Below are positions 19,548-29,894 of a stretch of 64,000 nt of DNA, one piece after another. The position numbers and the translations under genes are program-made. The notes under the pieces were generated by a model that was not told where the DNA came from, ran no database searches, and saw nothing but the letters and a program-made list of their open reading frames with translations. How positions within the stretch are numbered: position 1 is the stretch's first letter; every line of letters begins with the position of its first letter. Source of the DNA: Atopobiaceae bacterium (lineage in GTDB: Bacteria > Actinomycetota > Coriobacteriia > Coriobacteriales > Atopobiaceae); contig JALCUE010000002.1 in the NCBI GenBank assembly GCA_022655215.1, positions 248,001-312,000 on the forward strand, given 5' to 3'.

Positions 19548-20225
19548 ATGCAAGGTTCCATGAGGAAGTACGTCGCCGAGTTCATCGGCACGTTCGTGCT
19601 GGTACTGCTTGGCTGTGGCACGGCCGCGGCAGTGGGCTGCAAGGGCTCTGAGGTGAACGCCGCCTACATCCTGACCGCGCTGGCCTTCGGCCTCTCGATC
19701 GTGGCCATGGCCTACTCCATCGGCAACGTCTCCGGCTGCCATGTGAACCCGGCCGTCTCGCTGGGCGTCCTCATGACCGGCGGGATGAGCGTCCGCGACT
19801 TCATCGGCTACGTCATCGCCCAGGTGCTGGGCGCGATCTGCGGTGCCGCCATCATCGGCGTGCTCCTCGGCTGGGACTGCGGCTTCGGCGCCAACGGTCT
19901 GTACCAGGGCGACGTCATGGTCTCCCTGCTCGTCGAGATCCTGCTCACTTTCGTGTTCGTGATGGCGGTTCTCGGTGCGACCTCGAAGATCGAGAACGCC
20001 CACGTCGCGGGCCTGGTCATCGGCCTGTCGCTGACCCTCGTGCACATCCTGGGCATCCACTTCACCGGCACGTCCGTGAACCCCGCCCGTTCCATCGGGC
20101 CGGCCCTCTTCGCGGGCGGCGCGGCGCTCTCGAACCTGTGGGTGTTCATCGTGGCCCCGCTCGTCGGCGGTGCGCTCGCGGCCGTCGTCTGGAACTACCT
20201 CAAGGGCGACAAGGCTGCCGAGTAG
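19548..20225 (+). CDS. MIP-family aquaporin / glycerol channel
   Basis: A 225-residue membrane protein with six hydrophobic segments and both channel signatures: GCHVNPAVSLG near residue 63 and TSVNPARSIG near 175. It forms a passive pore for water or small neutral solutes in the cytoplasmic membrane. The short length and the absence of the glycerol-facilitator loop insertions favour a water-channel (AqpZ-like) type, but selectivity is not certain. AAGGGGG lies 7 nt before the ATG. The gene is bounded by terminators on both sides and is therefore monocistronic. Confidence 0.9.
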   Translation: MQGSMRKYVAEFIGTFVLVLLGCGTAAAVGCKGSEVNAAYILTALAFGLSIVAMAYSIGNVSGCHVNPAVSLGVLMTGGMSVRDFIGYVIAQVLGAICGAAIIGVLLGWDCGFGANGLYQGDVMVSLLVEILLTFVFVMAVLGATSKIENAHVAGLVIGLSLTLVHILGIHFTGTSVNPARSIGPALFAGGAALSNLWVFIVAPLVGGALAAVVWNYLKGDKAAE

Positions 20226-20243
20226 CCTGAGGTCATCTGCTTC

Positions 20244-20280
20244 GAGAGGGGCGGCATCCTTATGGGTGCCGCCCCTCTCT
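20244..20280 (+). terminator. Intrinsic-type hairpin after the aquaporin gene
   Basis: GAGAGGGGCGGCA (20244-20256) pairs perfectly with TGCCGCCCCTCTC (20267-20279), a 13-bp stem with a 10-nt loop, 18 nt after the stop. Confidence 0.8.
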
Positions 20281-20612
20281 CATGCGCGACGTTCGCCGCG
20301 ACGTGGGGCCGTGAATGCGTGCCATGCCCGACGATTCGCCTCGATTTGCATTCTGCATTCGGTTTTGCATGGATACGGAGCCGTACGCGAGGCGGTTCGG
20401 CCAACGGCGGGAGAGGGAGCCCTGTTGGGCGGCGAGGGTCTTTCCTGCCCATCGGGATGGCGATCGCAAAATCGAAGTCGGTTTGCACGGTGATGCGGTT
20501 CGCCATGCACGGGCGGTCGGAGCGGTCCCTCCCACGACCTGGGGAGGTCCCACTCGCCTATATCGTCGGAGCACCCGGACGATCCGACGTCGGCTCACTA
20601 TAAGATTCCGTT
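20281..20612. other. Intergenic stretch with no supported gene
   Basis: About 330 bp between the aquaporin terminator and the next gene. Open frames exist on both strands but none has a ribosome site, a family match or consistent codon use. Local AT-richer patches (around 20341-20370) may be a decayed gene. Only a -10 box at the right end (20599-20604) is recognisable. Confidence 0.4.
20599..20604 (+). promoter_or_regulatory. -10 box placing the start of transcription at the ATG
   Basis: TATAAG ends 8 bp before the ATG at 20613, so transcription would begin at or within a few bases of the start codon. No Shine-Dalgarno sequence is present. This suggests a leaderless mRNA. Confidence 0.5.
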
Positions 20613-21599
20613 ATGAGCATCTTCATCAGTCATAGCTCGGCGCTCTCCTATTGGCGGGACGCCCGGAGAGTCATCTCGATCGAGCTGGGGCTCCCCTGTG
20701 ATGGGGAAGTCGCCTCGAGCCCGATCTTCGCGCATGCCTCGACGCGCGAGGTGGCGAGGCGCTTCGCCGCCTTCGTGCCGAACTGCGATTCCTTTGATGC
20801 CGAGGAGCTGGGGAGGATGGGGTGCGGCGAACCCCCGTACGAGATGCTGGTCGCATCTCCGGACTCGCGTCGCTGGTCGTCCGATTTGGTGTGTCGGACA
20901 TGCGGGATGGGGATTCCGAGGGGTGCCTTCTGTCGCGCGTCGAAGGATGTGTATGTGAGCTCTCCCGAGTTCGTCTTCCTGCAGATGGCGTCGGTGATGC
21001 CGTTTCTCGAGCTCGTGAGGCTCGGCTATGAGCTCTGCGGCACATATGCCATGCCTTCCGGGGACCATAGGCATGCCGTGTACAACTGTCCTGGCATCCC
21101 CGTCCACTCGATCGTCAGGACGCTTTCCTCTGCAGACGGCTATTCGGGAGTGAAGGCCGCTCGAAGGGCGCTGTCCCGGGTCGTCGGCGGCTCGAACTCG
21201 CCCATGGAGACCGCCACCTCCATGTTGCTGACGCTGCCGAGCATAGATGGCGGCTTCGGCCTCCCGGCTCCGAGGCTCAACCGGAGGTTCGATGACGAGC
21301 CTGGGCACTACTACGTGCTCGACCTGTTCTGGCCGTCAGCCATGCTTGCGCTCGAGTATGACGGTGAGGTCCATGCCTCCAGCGAGCAGCGTCATCGGGA
21401 CGCCGCGAGGAGGGCGAGGCTCGGCCGTTCCGGCGTGACCGTGGTCACCATGACGAAGCGGCAGCTCTACTCCTACGAGGGGATGGTCTGCATCGCCGAG
21501 ATCGTCGCGCGTGCGACCGGCCGGACTTGGCGTAGGTCGTCATCTGCGACGGAGAGCCGCAGGCGGCTCCTGCTCGAGGAGCTCCTGACAGGCCGCTAG
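20613..21599 (+). CDS. AbiEi-like protein with C-terminal DUF559/Vsr-like nuclease fold
   Basis: A 328-residue protein. The N-terminus (ISHSSALSYWRDAR) and the middle (VSSPEFVFLQMA, LGYELCGTYA near residues 110-145) match a layout common in Coriobacteriia and Actinomycetota and related to AbiEi-type antitoxin or regulator proteins. The C-terminal 90 residues have LALEYDGEVH, then a run of basic residues and GVTVVTMTKRQL. This is the core pattern of DUF559/very-short-patch-repair-like PD-(D/E)XK nuclease folds. No toxin gene is adjacent. A -10 box directly before the ATG and the lack of a ribosome site suggest leaderless translation. The function (phage defence, regulation or repair) is unknown. 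Confidence 0.75.
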   Translation: MSIFISHSSALSYWRDARRVISIELGLPCDGEVASSPIFAHASTREVARRFAAFVPNCDSFDAEELGRMGCGEPPYEMLVASPDSRRWSSDLVCRTCGMGIPRGAFCRASKDVYVSSPEFVFLQMASVMPFLELVRLGYELCGTYAMPSGDHRHAVYNCPGIPVHSIVRTLSSADGYSGVKAARRALSRVVGGSNSPMETATSMLLTLPSIDGGFGLPAPRLNRRFDDEPGHYYVLDLFWPSAMLALEYDGEVHASSEQRHRDAARRARLGRSGVTVVTMTKRQLYSYEGMVCIAEIVARATGRTWRRSSSATESRRRLLLEELLTGR

Positions 21600-21834
21600 G
21601 ACCGAAGTCGCGTCCGATGACCTTGTCGTTGCACGTCGATCACAGGCCGTATGCGTTTCATCTTCGGCTGTGCGATGTGGGAAGCGAACGCGCGCGGTCG
21701 TCCTTCGCGGATACCAGCGGCGTCGTCGGGCCTCATGCGGCGGGCATGCCCCATCGCGCCTCAAGAACGTCGCAAAGACGGAATCGAAACGCAACGGAAC
21801 GTCGTCCGACCTGCATTCCCGGCACATGCGTGCC

Positions 21835-22713
21835 TCAGCAGTTGCCTACGTAGACGTATTCGAGGTGACGCCGCGCGATGTCAGCGAGATGGTAGACGGT
21901 CGCGACGGGCGTGGCCGGGCGGTCCTGCATGTGCCAGCAGGGGAAGAACCTGGTCACGTGATAGGCGATCTCGCGGTCGAGCCCGGCGAGCCACGAGCTC
22001 ATCAGCTCCATCTCGGCGTCCGTGTCGTTGACGCCGTTCACGACGAGCGTCGTGACCTCGAGGTGGCAGGTGGGGAACGCCGCGAGCGTGGCGATGGTGT
22101 TCCTGGCGCAGCTGAAGTCGCCGCCGCATCCGCGGTAGAAGTCATCCGAGAAGGCCTTCAGGTCGATGTTCGCGGCATCGATGAGGGGGGTGAGCTCCCG
22201 CACCACACCCGCCTCGGCGCACCCGTTCGAGACGAGCACGTTGACCAGACCTGCCTGCCGGGCGAGCACAGAGCAGTCGCGGACGTACTCCCAGCCCACC
22301 AGCGGCTCGTTGTAGGTGTAGGCGATTCCCACGACGTCGGGGTCGATCCGCTGCTGATCGAGGGCAAGGTCGACCAAGGCCTCGGGGGAGAGCTCGCGCC
22401 AGCGAACGCCGTCGGCACCCGCCTGCGAGATCTCGTGGTTCTGGCAGAAGGGGCAGCGCAGGTTGCAGCCATAGCTGCCCACCGAGACGAGCTTCGAGCC
22501 GGGCATGAACCGCCGCAGCGGCTTCTTCTCCACGGGATCGATCGCCAGCGAGGTGACGCGCCCGTACGACTCGTCGACCACCTGGCCGCCCACGTTGCGC
22601 CGCGCGTGGCAGGCGCCCAGGGCGTCCGGAGCCAAGGAGCAGTGTCGCGGGCAGACGGGGCAGATGACCTGCTCCGACGCACCGATGGGGCCTTGCGTCG
22701 CATATGTGCTCAT
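21835..22713 (-). CDS. amrS: AmmeMemoRadiSam system radical SAM enzyme
   Basis: A 292-residue radical SAM protein. The 4Fe-4S-binding motif CNLRCPFC gives Cys83, Cys87 and Cys90, preceded by an extra Cys-rich N-terminus (CPVCPRHC, residues 18-25) typical of the AmrS/PflA-like family. Later segments YTYNEPLVGWEYV and SNGCAEAGVVREL agree with this family. It is presumed to modify a substrate together with the Memo- and AMMECR1-like partners; the reaction is not established. Its ATG overlaps the stop of the upstream AmrB-AmrA fusion by ATGA, so the two are translationally coupled. Confidence 0.93.
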   Translation of the reverse strand: MSTYATQGPIGASEQVICPVCPRHCSLAPDALGACHARRNVGGQVVDESYGRVTSLAIDPVEKKPLRRFMPGSKLVSVGSYGCNLRCPFCQNHEISQAGADGVRWRELSPEALVDLALDQQRIDPDVVGIAYTYNEPLVGWEYVRDCSVLARQAGLVNVLVSNGCAEAGVVRELTPLIDAANIDLKAFSDDFYRGCGGDFSCARNTIATLAAFPTCHLEVTTLVVNGVNDTDAEMELMSSWLAGLDREIAYHVTRFFPCWHMQDRPATPVATVYHLADIARRHLEYVYVGNC

Positions 22714-24137
22714 GTGTGCCTCACCACCTCGAAGCGCTCAAGCGTCCACCGGTTCGATCCCAGGTCGATGCCGCCCTTGCGCGCGGCTATCCTCACCTGG
22801 TCCTCCACCGTGTCCACGCCGTCGAGGTCGGGGAGGAGAAGACCGCGCCGCCCCCCGTCGGTGACGATGACGCCATAGCGAGCCGGGTCGAGCCGGGACA
22901 GGTCGGAGACGGGCTCGGCCTCGCCCAACACGTCCACGGATATGACGAGGTCACCCAGCTCGTCGGGGGTGATCGGCGGGAAACGGGGGTCGCGCGAGCA
23001 GGCCGAGACGGCGTTGTCGCGGATCTCCTCGGCGAGGTCCGCGCAGGTGGGCGCAATCGTGCCGATGCAGCCGCGCAGCTCGCCGTTCTCCTTGATCGAG
23101 ACGAACGCGCCGGCGCGGGTGCGCTCGAGCTCGCCCCGCGTGGTCCCGTCGAGGCGGGCGAGAAGACCATCTGCACCCGCGAGCTCGGGCTCCCTGCCGT
23201 CGCGCACGAATCCCTCGACCGTCGCCCTCGCGAGGGCGACGTATCCGTCCTCGGCCGCGTGCCTGCGCTCCATGTCCGCCTCATGCCAGGCGAGGTACTG
23301 CTCGCCGAAGTCGCGCGAGTCGTCCGAGCCGGCCGGTCCCGTGGGGAGGAACGCTGCCGTGCCGTATCCGATGCCGAACGGCGCCTCCAGACTGAGCAGC
23401 TCAGCCGAGACGGGCGTGCGGTCGAGCGCGCCCGCCATGATCTGGAACGAGCGCAGCCCGCACTCGGCGGCGCGCTCGGCCATCCCTGGGTCGACCGTGA
23501 GCAGGGGCAGGAAGTCGCCGGTCGAGAAGACGTGCCCGATCATCTCGTCGAACTCCGGGCCCTCGGGGGCGAAGCCGTAGGAGCTCGCCTCGCTGGCCTT
23601 GTGCGAGAGGTCGCCTGACGCCACATAGACAACGCGACGTCCTAGCGCCTCGGCCGTGGCCGCGACCTGCTGCCCCATGCGGTAGTGGGCCATGGGCCCC
23701 AGGCCAGAGAGCCCCATGCGCACCAGGGAGAAGTCCTGGTAGCGCTCGAGGATGAAGTGGAGCGGCACCATGGTGGCATGGTCGAGGGAGGCATCCCTCT
23801 CGCCCTCGGTGCCCGCGGCGATGCCCGCGTCCTGGGCGCGGCGGCACAACTCGCGGACGAACTCCGTGTCGTAGGGAAGGTCGACGCGCTCGCCTGCGGC
23901 ATCGAACTGCGAGAGGTCGCCCCTCGCGTCCGCGCCGGGCGAGACGTGCAGGTAGTCCGTGTACATGACGGAGTGCGGGCTCGAGATCACGATGGTGTCG
24001 GGGGTGAGCGCGGCGATCCGTCGCGCGACCTCCTCGTATGCGGCGATGGTCGCCGACGCCTCGCGCTCGCGACCGTGTCCCACGGCCGGGACGATGACCG
24101 GCGGATGCGGCACCGCGAAAGCTGCAACTATGGACAT
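22710..24137 (-). CDS. AmmeMemoRadiSam fusion: Memo/LigB-like domain plus AMMECR1 domain
   Basis: A 475-residue two-domain protein. Residues 1 to about 275 resemble the class III extradiol-dioxygenase/Memo fold (AFAVPHPPVIVPAVG, SSPHSVMYTDYL, DHATMVPLHFI, VASGDLSHK, with possible metal-ligand His residues). Residues from about 290 to 475 are an AMMECR1 domain with its hallmark ENGELRGCIGTI and RDPRFPPITPDEL. Separate genes in many organisms are here fused, with the radical SAM gene overlapping by 4 nt. The role of the trio is unresolved; a protein- or metabolite-modification function is suspected from the family. Confidence 0.92.
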   Translation of the reverse strand: MSIVAAFAVPHPPVIVPAVGHGREREASATIAAYEEVARRIAALTPDTIVISSPHSVMYTDYLHVSPGADARGDLSQFDAAGERVDLPYDTEFVRELCRRAQDAGIAAGTEGERDASLDHATMVPLHFILERYQDFSLVRMGLSGLGPMAHYRMGQQVAATAEALGRRVVYVASGDLSHKASEASSYGFAPEGPEFDEMIGHVFSTGDFLPLLTVDPGMAERAAECGLRSFQIMAGALDRTPVSAELLSLEAPFGIGYGTAAFLPTGPAGSDDSRDFGEQYLAWHEADMERRHAAEDGYVALARATVEGFVRDGREPELAGADGLLARLDGTTRGELERTRAGAFVSIKENGELRGCIGTIAPTCADLAEEIRDNAVSACSRDPRFPPITPDELGDLVISVDVLGEAEPVSDLSRLDPARYGVIVTDGGRRGLLLPDLDGVDTVEDQVRIAARKGGIDLGSNRWTLERFEVVRHT

Positions 24138-24164
24138 GACGCGCCTCCTCGCGAGCCCGCCCCC

Positions 24165-24815
24165 TCAGCGAATGCGGACCTTCCGCCCGAGGTAGTCGAT
24201 GAGCTCGCTCTCATTCATACCCTTGAGCGACCCCTTCATGAACACGGCGTCCTCCGTCGCCTCTCGCTTGGCGAGAAGATCGGCGTAGTCGGGGCTGAAC
24301 AGGCTCTTCCACACGGGCTCCACCTCGCAGGCGGCCACGACCACGATGAGGTGGTCGGTCTGCTCGATGTGGCTGAACTCCTTGTACGACTTGGTGATGG
24401 TGGAGGTGGGCTCGCCGTCGTGCAGTACGGAGACCTCGAGGTGGTTGGGGGTGGCGCTGGTCCTGCAGGCGAACGACCAGGGGCGCGCCTCGCTCGAGTC
24501 GACGCCGTGTCTGGTGAAGAAGCGCTGGTAGGTCTTGCGCCACGCCGCCTTCGGCCAGAGGATGGTCCGTCCGGTGAGCGCGATGAACACGGAGAAGGCG
24601 AGCAGGGCGGCGATGATCGCGCCCACCACGATGCCGACGGCGTTCACCGAGCCCACCGCGATGCACCCGCAGATCCAGCACGCGAACACCACGCCCATGA
24701 CGGACGCGTAGAACAGGGCGTCGCGCTTGTTGAGGGAGCGGTCCTTGGCCTCGAGATACTCGGCGAAGAGGTCCTCGTCGAAGTCGAACGAGCTGCTTAT
24801 CCGCTGCTGGGCCAT
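24165..24815 (-). CDS. YcxB-like membrane protein (third of three)
   Basis: A 216-residue protein with an N-terminal soluble stretch, two membrane helices close together (about residues 37-58 and 61-83) and a C-terminal beta-rich domain (LEVSVLHDGEPTSTITKSYKEFSHIEQTDHLIVVV). This two-helix plus PH-like-domain layout is that of YcxB-like proteins, whose function is unknown. It lies 6 nt after the second YcxB-like gene and 27 nt before the AmrB-AmrA fusion. All five genes probably form one operon. Confidence 0.65.
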   Translation of the reverse strand: MAQQRISSSFDFDEDLFAEYLEAKDRSLNKRDALFYASVMGVVFACWICGCIAVGSVNAVGIVVGAIIAALLAFSVFIALTGRTILWPKAAWRKTYQRFFTRHGVDSSEARPWSFACRTSATPNHLEVSVLHDGEPTSTITKSYKEFSHIEQTDHLIVVVAACEVEPVWKSLFSPDYADLLAKREATEDAVFMKGSLKGMNESELIDYLGRKVRIR

Positions 24816-24821
24816 GATGGG

Positions 24822-25397
24822 CTACCTGTCCCTCGGGTCGGCGGCCGCGTCGCGGGCAGGCCCGATCCTGTGGGCCATCGACGCCTCGAAGTCCTTCTGC
24901 GACCCCCTCACGAACCCGCTGCGCTCGAGCGGGAAGGCCCCTTGCGAGTCCTTGAGCACGAGCACGAGGATGAGGTCGTCGGAGAGGACCTTCTCGAAGG
25001 AGGAGTAGGGGAACGTCCGTGCGCCGCCGGGGAGCAGGACGCCCACGGAGTCAGCCGTGAAGAAGGTCGTGCGGGTCCGCGAACGCTCGCCCGACGTGGC
25101 GAGTTCATGGCTGTTCCTGCTCACGACGTCGCTCACGAGACGGGACTGCTTCGTGATGAGGATGGCGGCCAGGAGGATGAGGCAGGCGCACACGAACAGC
25201 CCGCCATCGAACGCGACCCGATACACCGCCGCGCCGAGCCCGAGGGCGATGCCGGACACCAGGTAGGCGACGCGCAGGCCCTTCCTCACCGTGAGCCTCG
25301 CGGCATGCTCGAGGACGGTGTCGCTCAGCTCGGTTATGTTGACGTAGCGGGCATCCGAGGGGACGCCTGTCGGCAGCCTGCCGCTCCCACGCGACAT
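24822..25397 (-). CDS. YcxB-like membrane protein (second of three)
   Basis: A 191-residue protein with two hydrophobic helices (about residues 42-60 and 66-83) followed by a C-terminal domain containing FFTADSVGVLLPGGARTFPYSSFEKVLSDD and LVLVLKDSQGAFPLERSGF. That strand pattern is typical of the YcxB-like C-terminal domain. It is separated by 3 nt from the gene before it and 6 nt from the one after. The cluster appears to be diverged tandem duplicates, since all three share layout but little sequence. Confidence 0.65.
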   Translation of the reverse strand: MSRGSGRLPTGVPSDARYVNITELSDTVLEHAARLTVRKGLRVAYLVSGIALGLGAAVYRVAFDGGLFVCACLILLAAILITKQSRLVSDVVSRNSHELATSGERSRTRTTFFTADSVGVLLPGGARTFPYSSFEKVLSDDLILVLVLKDSQGAFPLERSGFVRGSQKDFEASMAHRIGPARDAAADPRDR

Positions 25398-25400
25398 CGG

Positions 25401-25991
25401 CTAGCTCGCCTTCTCCTCGAGGTAGGACACGAGGCCCTTGTACCTGGTCAGGCTCATGGCCGAATGCGGGATGATGACGAAGCGGCCCCCGGCGAGCTGC
25501 AGCAGGCAGATGCGGTCGCTCGTGCGGATCTTCTTGATGGACGCGATGGGCATCTCCTCGCGCGCGCCGGTCCCGTCGACGAGGGCGAGCGTGTAGCCGT
25601 AGACGAGGACCTCGCGGCGGTTCTGCTCCTTGGTGGAGATCACGGGGTCGAGCCCGCACTTGTGGAGGCGCCTGAGCTGGACGGTGCGCCACTTGGCACC
25701 CAGGGTCCAGAAGCCGGCGGCCAGGAGGGCGCCGATGACCGCGATGGTGTTGTCGGGCGTGCCGATGGTGAGGTAGAAGATGAGTGCGAGCAGGATCGTC
25801 GCGGAGATGAGGTAGCCGGTGTTCTTGGTGGAGCCGCCGCCGAGAAGGGACGACGCCTCCTCGACCATCAGGCTGTCGAGGTCGTACTTGACCGAGAAGA
25901 GGGCCTCCTCGTCCTCGGGGGCATCCTCCGTCTGGTCAGTCGTTGCCTGCGACTCGTCCAGGTCGTTGGCATCCTTGCTCTCGTCCGACAT
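25401..25991 (-). CDS. YcxB-like membrane protein (first of three)
   Basis: A 196-residue protein. An acidic N-terminal tail of about 40 residues (rich in Asp, Glu and Thr) precedes two membrane helices (about 60-78 and 82-98). A C-terminal domain has KEQNRREVLVYGYTLALVDG, MPIASIKKIRTSDRICLLQLAGGRFVIIPHSAMS, the same ordered pattern as YcxB-like proteins. It is the first gene of the run, starting at 25991 after a GGAGGA site. The helicase gene upstream ends only 63 bp away, so read-through or a promoter inside that gap is possible. Confidence 0.65.
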   Translation of the reverse strand: MSDESKDANDLDESQATTDQTEDAPEDEEALFSVKYDLDSLMVEEASSLLGGGSTKNTGYLISATILLALIFYLTIGTPDNTIAVIGALLAAGFWTLGAKWRTVQLRRLHKCGLDPVISTKEQNRREVLVYGYTLALVDGTGAREEMPIASIKKIRTSDRICLLQLAGGRFVIIPHSAMSLTRYKGLVSYLEEKAS

Positions 25992-26054
25992 GCGTCCTCC
26001 TCGTGGATGTGCTCCGGTGAGGTCATTCTACCGTGTCATGCCGCGGGGTGGTGG

Positions 26055-27707
<1,653 letters not shown>

Positions 27708-27840
27708 GTGGCGGGTTTCCTTGATCCTGTTCGCGCTGTCTTGGTCACCCGGCGCGCGCACGCGACCTCAGGTGACATGGCGCGGCATCGTGCCGCGCGG
27801 ATAAGCGATTCGTCGAACCAGTATACAGGGATGCGCATGA

Positions 27841-27864
27841 CCCCGTGCCGGGAGCGACACGGGG
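27841..27864 (-). terminator. Hairpin after the ABC transporter operon
   Basis: CCCCGTG (27841-27847) and CACGGGG (27858-27864) form a 7-bp stem about 60 bp beyond the stop of the 27926-28768 gene. No T-run is present, so confidence is limited. Confidence 0.4.
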
Positions 27865-27925
27865 CCATGAAAACAGCAGTTGGGACATATCGTCTCCGGA
27901 TGCGGCCGATGCGCGGTCCGCGGCC

Positions 27926-28768
27926 TCACTTCTCCAGGAGGACCTTGTCGTCGTCGAGGTCATGGCCGGCGTTGGCGCGGAACAGCGCCAGGAGGTCGTC
28001 CACGCCCATGCCGCGGCGCTCGTCGGCGGAGACGTCGGCCACGATCCGGCCGTCGTCCATGACCAGCGTGCGGTCGCCCATGGAGAGCGCGTCGCCCAGG
28101 TTGTGCGTGATCATCATCGTGGTGATGCGGCCCGCGGAGACGATCTTGTCGGTGAGGTCGAGGATGCGCCTGGTGGCCTCGGGGTCGAGCGCGGCGGTGT
28201 GCTCGTCCAGAAGGAGCAGCGAGGGGTTGCCGATCGTCGCCATGAGCAGGGTCACGGCCTGTCGCTGGCCGCCGGACAGCGTGCCAACCTTGGTGTCCAT
28301 GCGCTCCTCGAGCCCGAAGCCGAGGCTGGCGAGACGATCGTGGATCATCTCGCGACGCTCGCGCCTCATCGCGAAGGCCAGCGAGCTCTTGGTGGAGCGG
28401 CCATAGGCCAGCGCCACGTTCTCGGCCACGGTGAGGTTGGGGGCCGTGCCCTTGAGCGGGTCCTGGAAGACGCGCGACAGCGTGCGCGCGCGCTTGAAGT
28501 CGGGCTTGAACGTGACGTTCTCGCCGGCGATGCGCACCAGGCCGCCGTCGGGGATGATCGAGCCGGCGATCGCGTTGAACATGGTGGACTTGCCGGCGCC
28601 GTTCGAGCCCACCACGCAGGCGAACTCGCCGGGCATGAGCGTGACGTCGATGCCGTTCAGGGCGTGGTGCTCCACCGGCGTGCCGGGGTTGAACGTCTTG
28701 GTGAGGCCGAGCACCTGCAGCGTGGGCATGGTGTCGGTCGAGGTCGTGGGGGAGGTCTGGCTCGTCAT
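27926..28768 (-). CDS. ABC transporter ATP-binding protein, TrpY-operon type
   Basis: A 280-residue ABC ATPase with Walker A GSNGAGKST near residue 54, signature LSGGQRQAVTLL, and Walker B LLLLDEHTAALDP. The DEHTAALDP form with a following TMMITHNLGDAL is characteristic of the ATPases paired with TrpX-like (PF04392) binding proteins. It powers uptake through the adjacent permease, whose stop lies 2 nt upstream. The start ATG at 28768 follows GGAAGGGGG. It is the last gene of the T-box-controlled operon. The presumed substrate is tryptophan, on the basis of the leader. Confidence 0.92.
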   Translation of the reverse strand: MTSQTSPTTSTDTMPTLQVLGLTKTFNPGTPVEHHALNGIDVTLMPGEFACVVGSNGAGKSTMFNAIAGSIIPDGGLVRIAGENVTFKPDFKRARTLSRVFQDPLKGTAPNLTVAENVALAYGRSTKSSLAFAMRRERREMIHDRLASLGFGLEERMDTKVGTLSGGQRQAVTLLMATIGNPSLLLLDEHTAALDPEATRRILDLTDKIVSAGRITTMMITHNLGDALSMGDRTLVMDDGRIVADVSADERRGMGVDDLLALFRANAGHDLDDDKVLLEK

Positions 28769-28770
28769 GG

Positions 28771-29793
28771 CTATCGACCCCCTTCCGTGGTCGCATCATC
28801 CGAGGGAGCGGCACCTGCCGGGGAGCCCGCCGCGGTCGTGGACCCTGCCGTGGCCGCGGACGCGAGCGCGAGCTCGTAGGCCTCGGCCTTCTCGCGGGCG
28901 ACCTTCTTCTGCTTGCTCGAGCGGATCGCGTCGCGCACGGCCGGGGCCCCCATGAACACGGCCACGATGCAGGCCGAGATGAGCTTGAGCGCGTTGGAGT
29001 CGATGAAGTTCACCATGAGGGCGCTCTGGATGATGAGGCGGTAGACCACCGATCCCACCACCGAGCAGACCAGGCCCGCCGTGACGCCGCGCCTGCCTCC
29101 GAACAGCTCGCCGATGATCACGGAGGCGAGTCCCACCATGACCATGCCGGTCCCGCTGCCCATGTCGGCGTATCCCTGGTACTGGGCGAGAAGAGCCCCC
29201 GTGAGCCCCACGAGGCAGTTCGCCACGGCGAGCCCCACCACCTTCATGAGGTTGGTGTTGATCGAGCTCGCGCGGCACATGTCCTCGTTGTCGCCGGTGG
29301 CGCGCATGGCCAGGCCGCTCTCGGTGTGCAGGAACGCGGCCAGCACGGCCACGATGGCCGCCACCAGCACCACGATGAAGACCATCTTCACCTGGCTGAC
29401 CTTGAGCACGCCCTTCGCGAGCGTGACGAACGTGTCGTAGGCCTTGGGAGCGTCGAGCAGGCTCACGTTGGGCCCGCCCAGGACGTAGATGTTCACGCTG
29501 TAGAGGCCCGTCATGGAGATGATGCCTGCCAGCAGGGGGTTTATCTTCGCACGGGTGATGAGCAGGCCCGTCACGCAGCCTGCGGCGGCTCCCGCCACGC
29601 AGCCCAGCACCAGGCCGAGCACGGGGTGTCCTGCCACGGCGCACGTGGCCGAGACGGCCATGCCCAGGCAGAAGCTGCCGTCCACGGTGAGGTCGGCCAT
29701 GTCGAGGATCCTGAACGATATGTAGATGCCCACGGCGAGCAGCGAGTACTCGAACCCGAGCATCACTGCGTCGAAGATGACTGATGGTGACAT
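28771..29793 (-). CDS. ABC transporter permease, BPD_transp_2 type
   Basis: A 340-residue permease with about eight to nine membrane helices and the motif ILDMADLTVDGSFCLG near residue 30. The later GLANSLVG-like segment GLAVANCLVGLTGALLAQYQGYADMGSGTG is found in the TrpX-associated permease family. It forms the membrane channel for the amino-acid uptake system. A hydrophilic C-terminal tail of about 50 residues is rich in Ala, Ser and Thr. The first codons of this gene (29728-29778) were copied almost exactly to the end of a small gene at 42016-42066. It lies 101 nt after the binding-protein gene. Confidence 0.92.
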   Translation of the reverse strand: MSPSVIFDAVMLGFEYSLLAVGIYISFRILDMADLTVDGSFCLGMAVSATCAVAGHPVLGLVLGCVAGAAAGCVTGLLITRAKINPLLAGIISMTGLYSVNIYVLGGPNVSLLDAPKAYDTFVTLAKGVLKVSQVKMVFIVVLVAAIVAVLAAFLHTESGLAMRATGDNEDMCRASSINTNLMKVVGLAVANCLVGLTGALLAQYQGYADMGSGTGMVMVGLASVIIGELFGGRRGVTAGLVCSVVGSVVYRLIIQSALMVNFIDSNALKLISACIVAVFMGAPAVRDAIRSSKQKKVAREKAEAYELALASAATAGSTTAAGSPAGAAPSDDATTEGGR

Positions 29794-29894
29794 GGAGTGC
29801 CTTCCTGTTCCGCTGCCTGCCTCGTGCTTTCGTGCCGTTCTCGGACGAACGATAGGTCGACGGGACGACTGGCGCCCCGTCGGCCCAAGGCCTG

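Noticed and set aside
20281-20612. Several overlapping open frames on both strands
   Set aside because: None has a start signal, domain or codon bias. They are more likely chance frames in GC-rich intergenic DNA.
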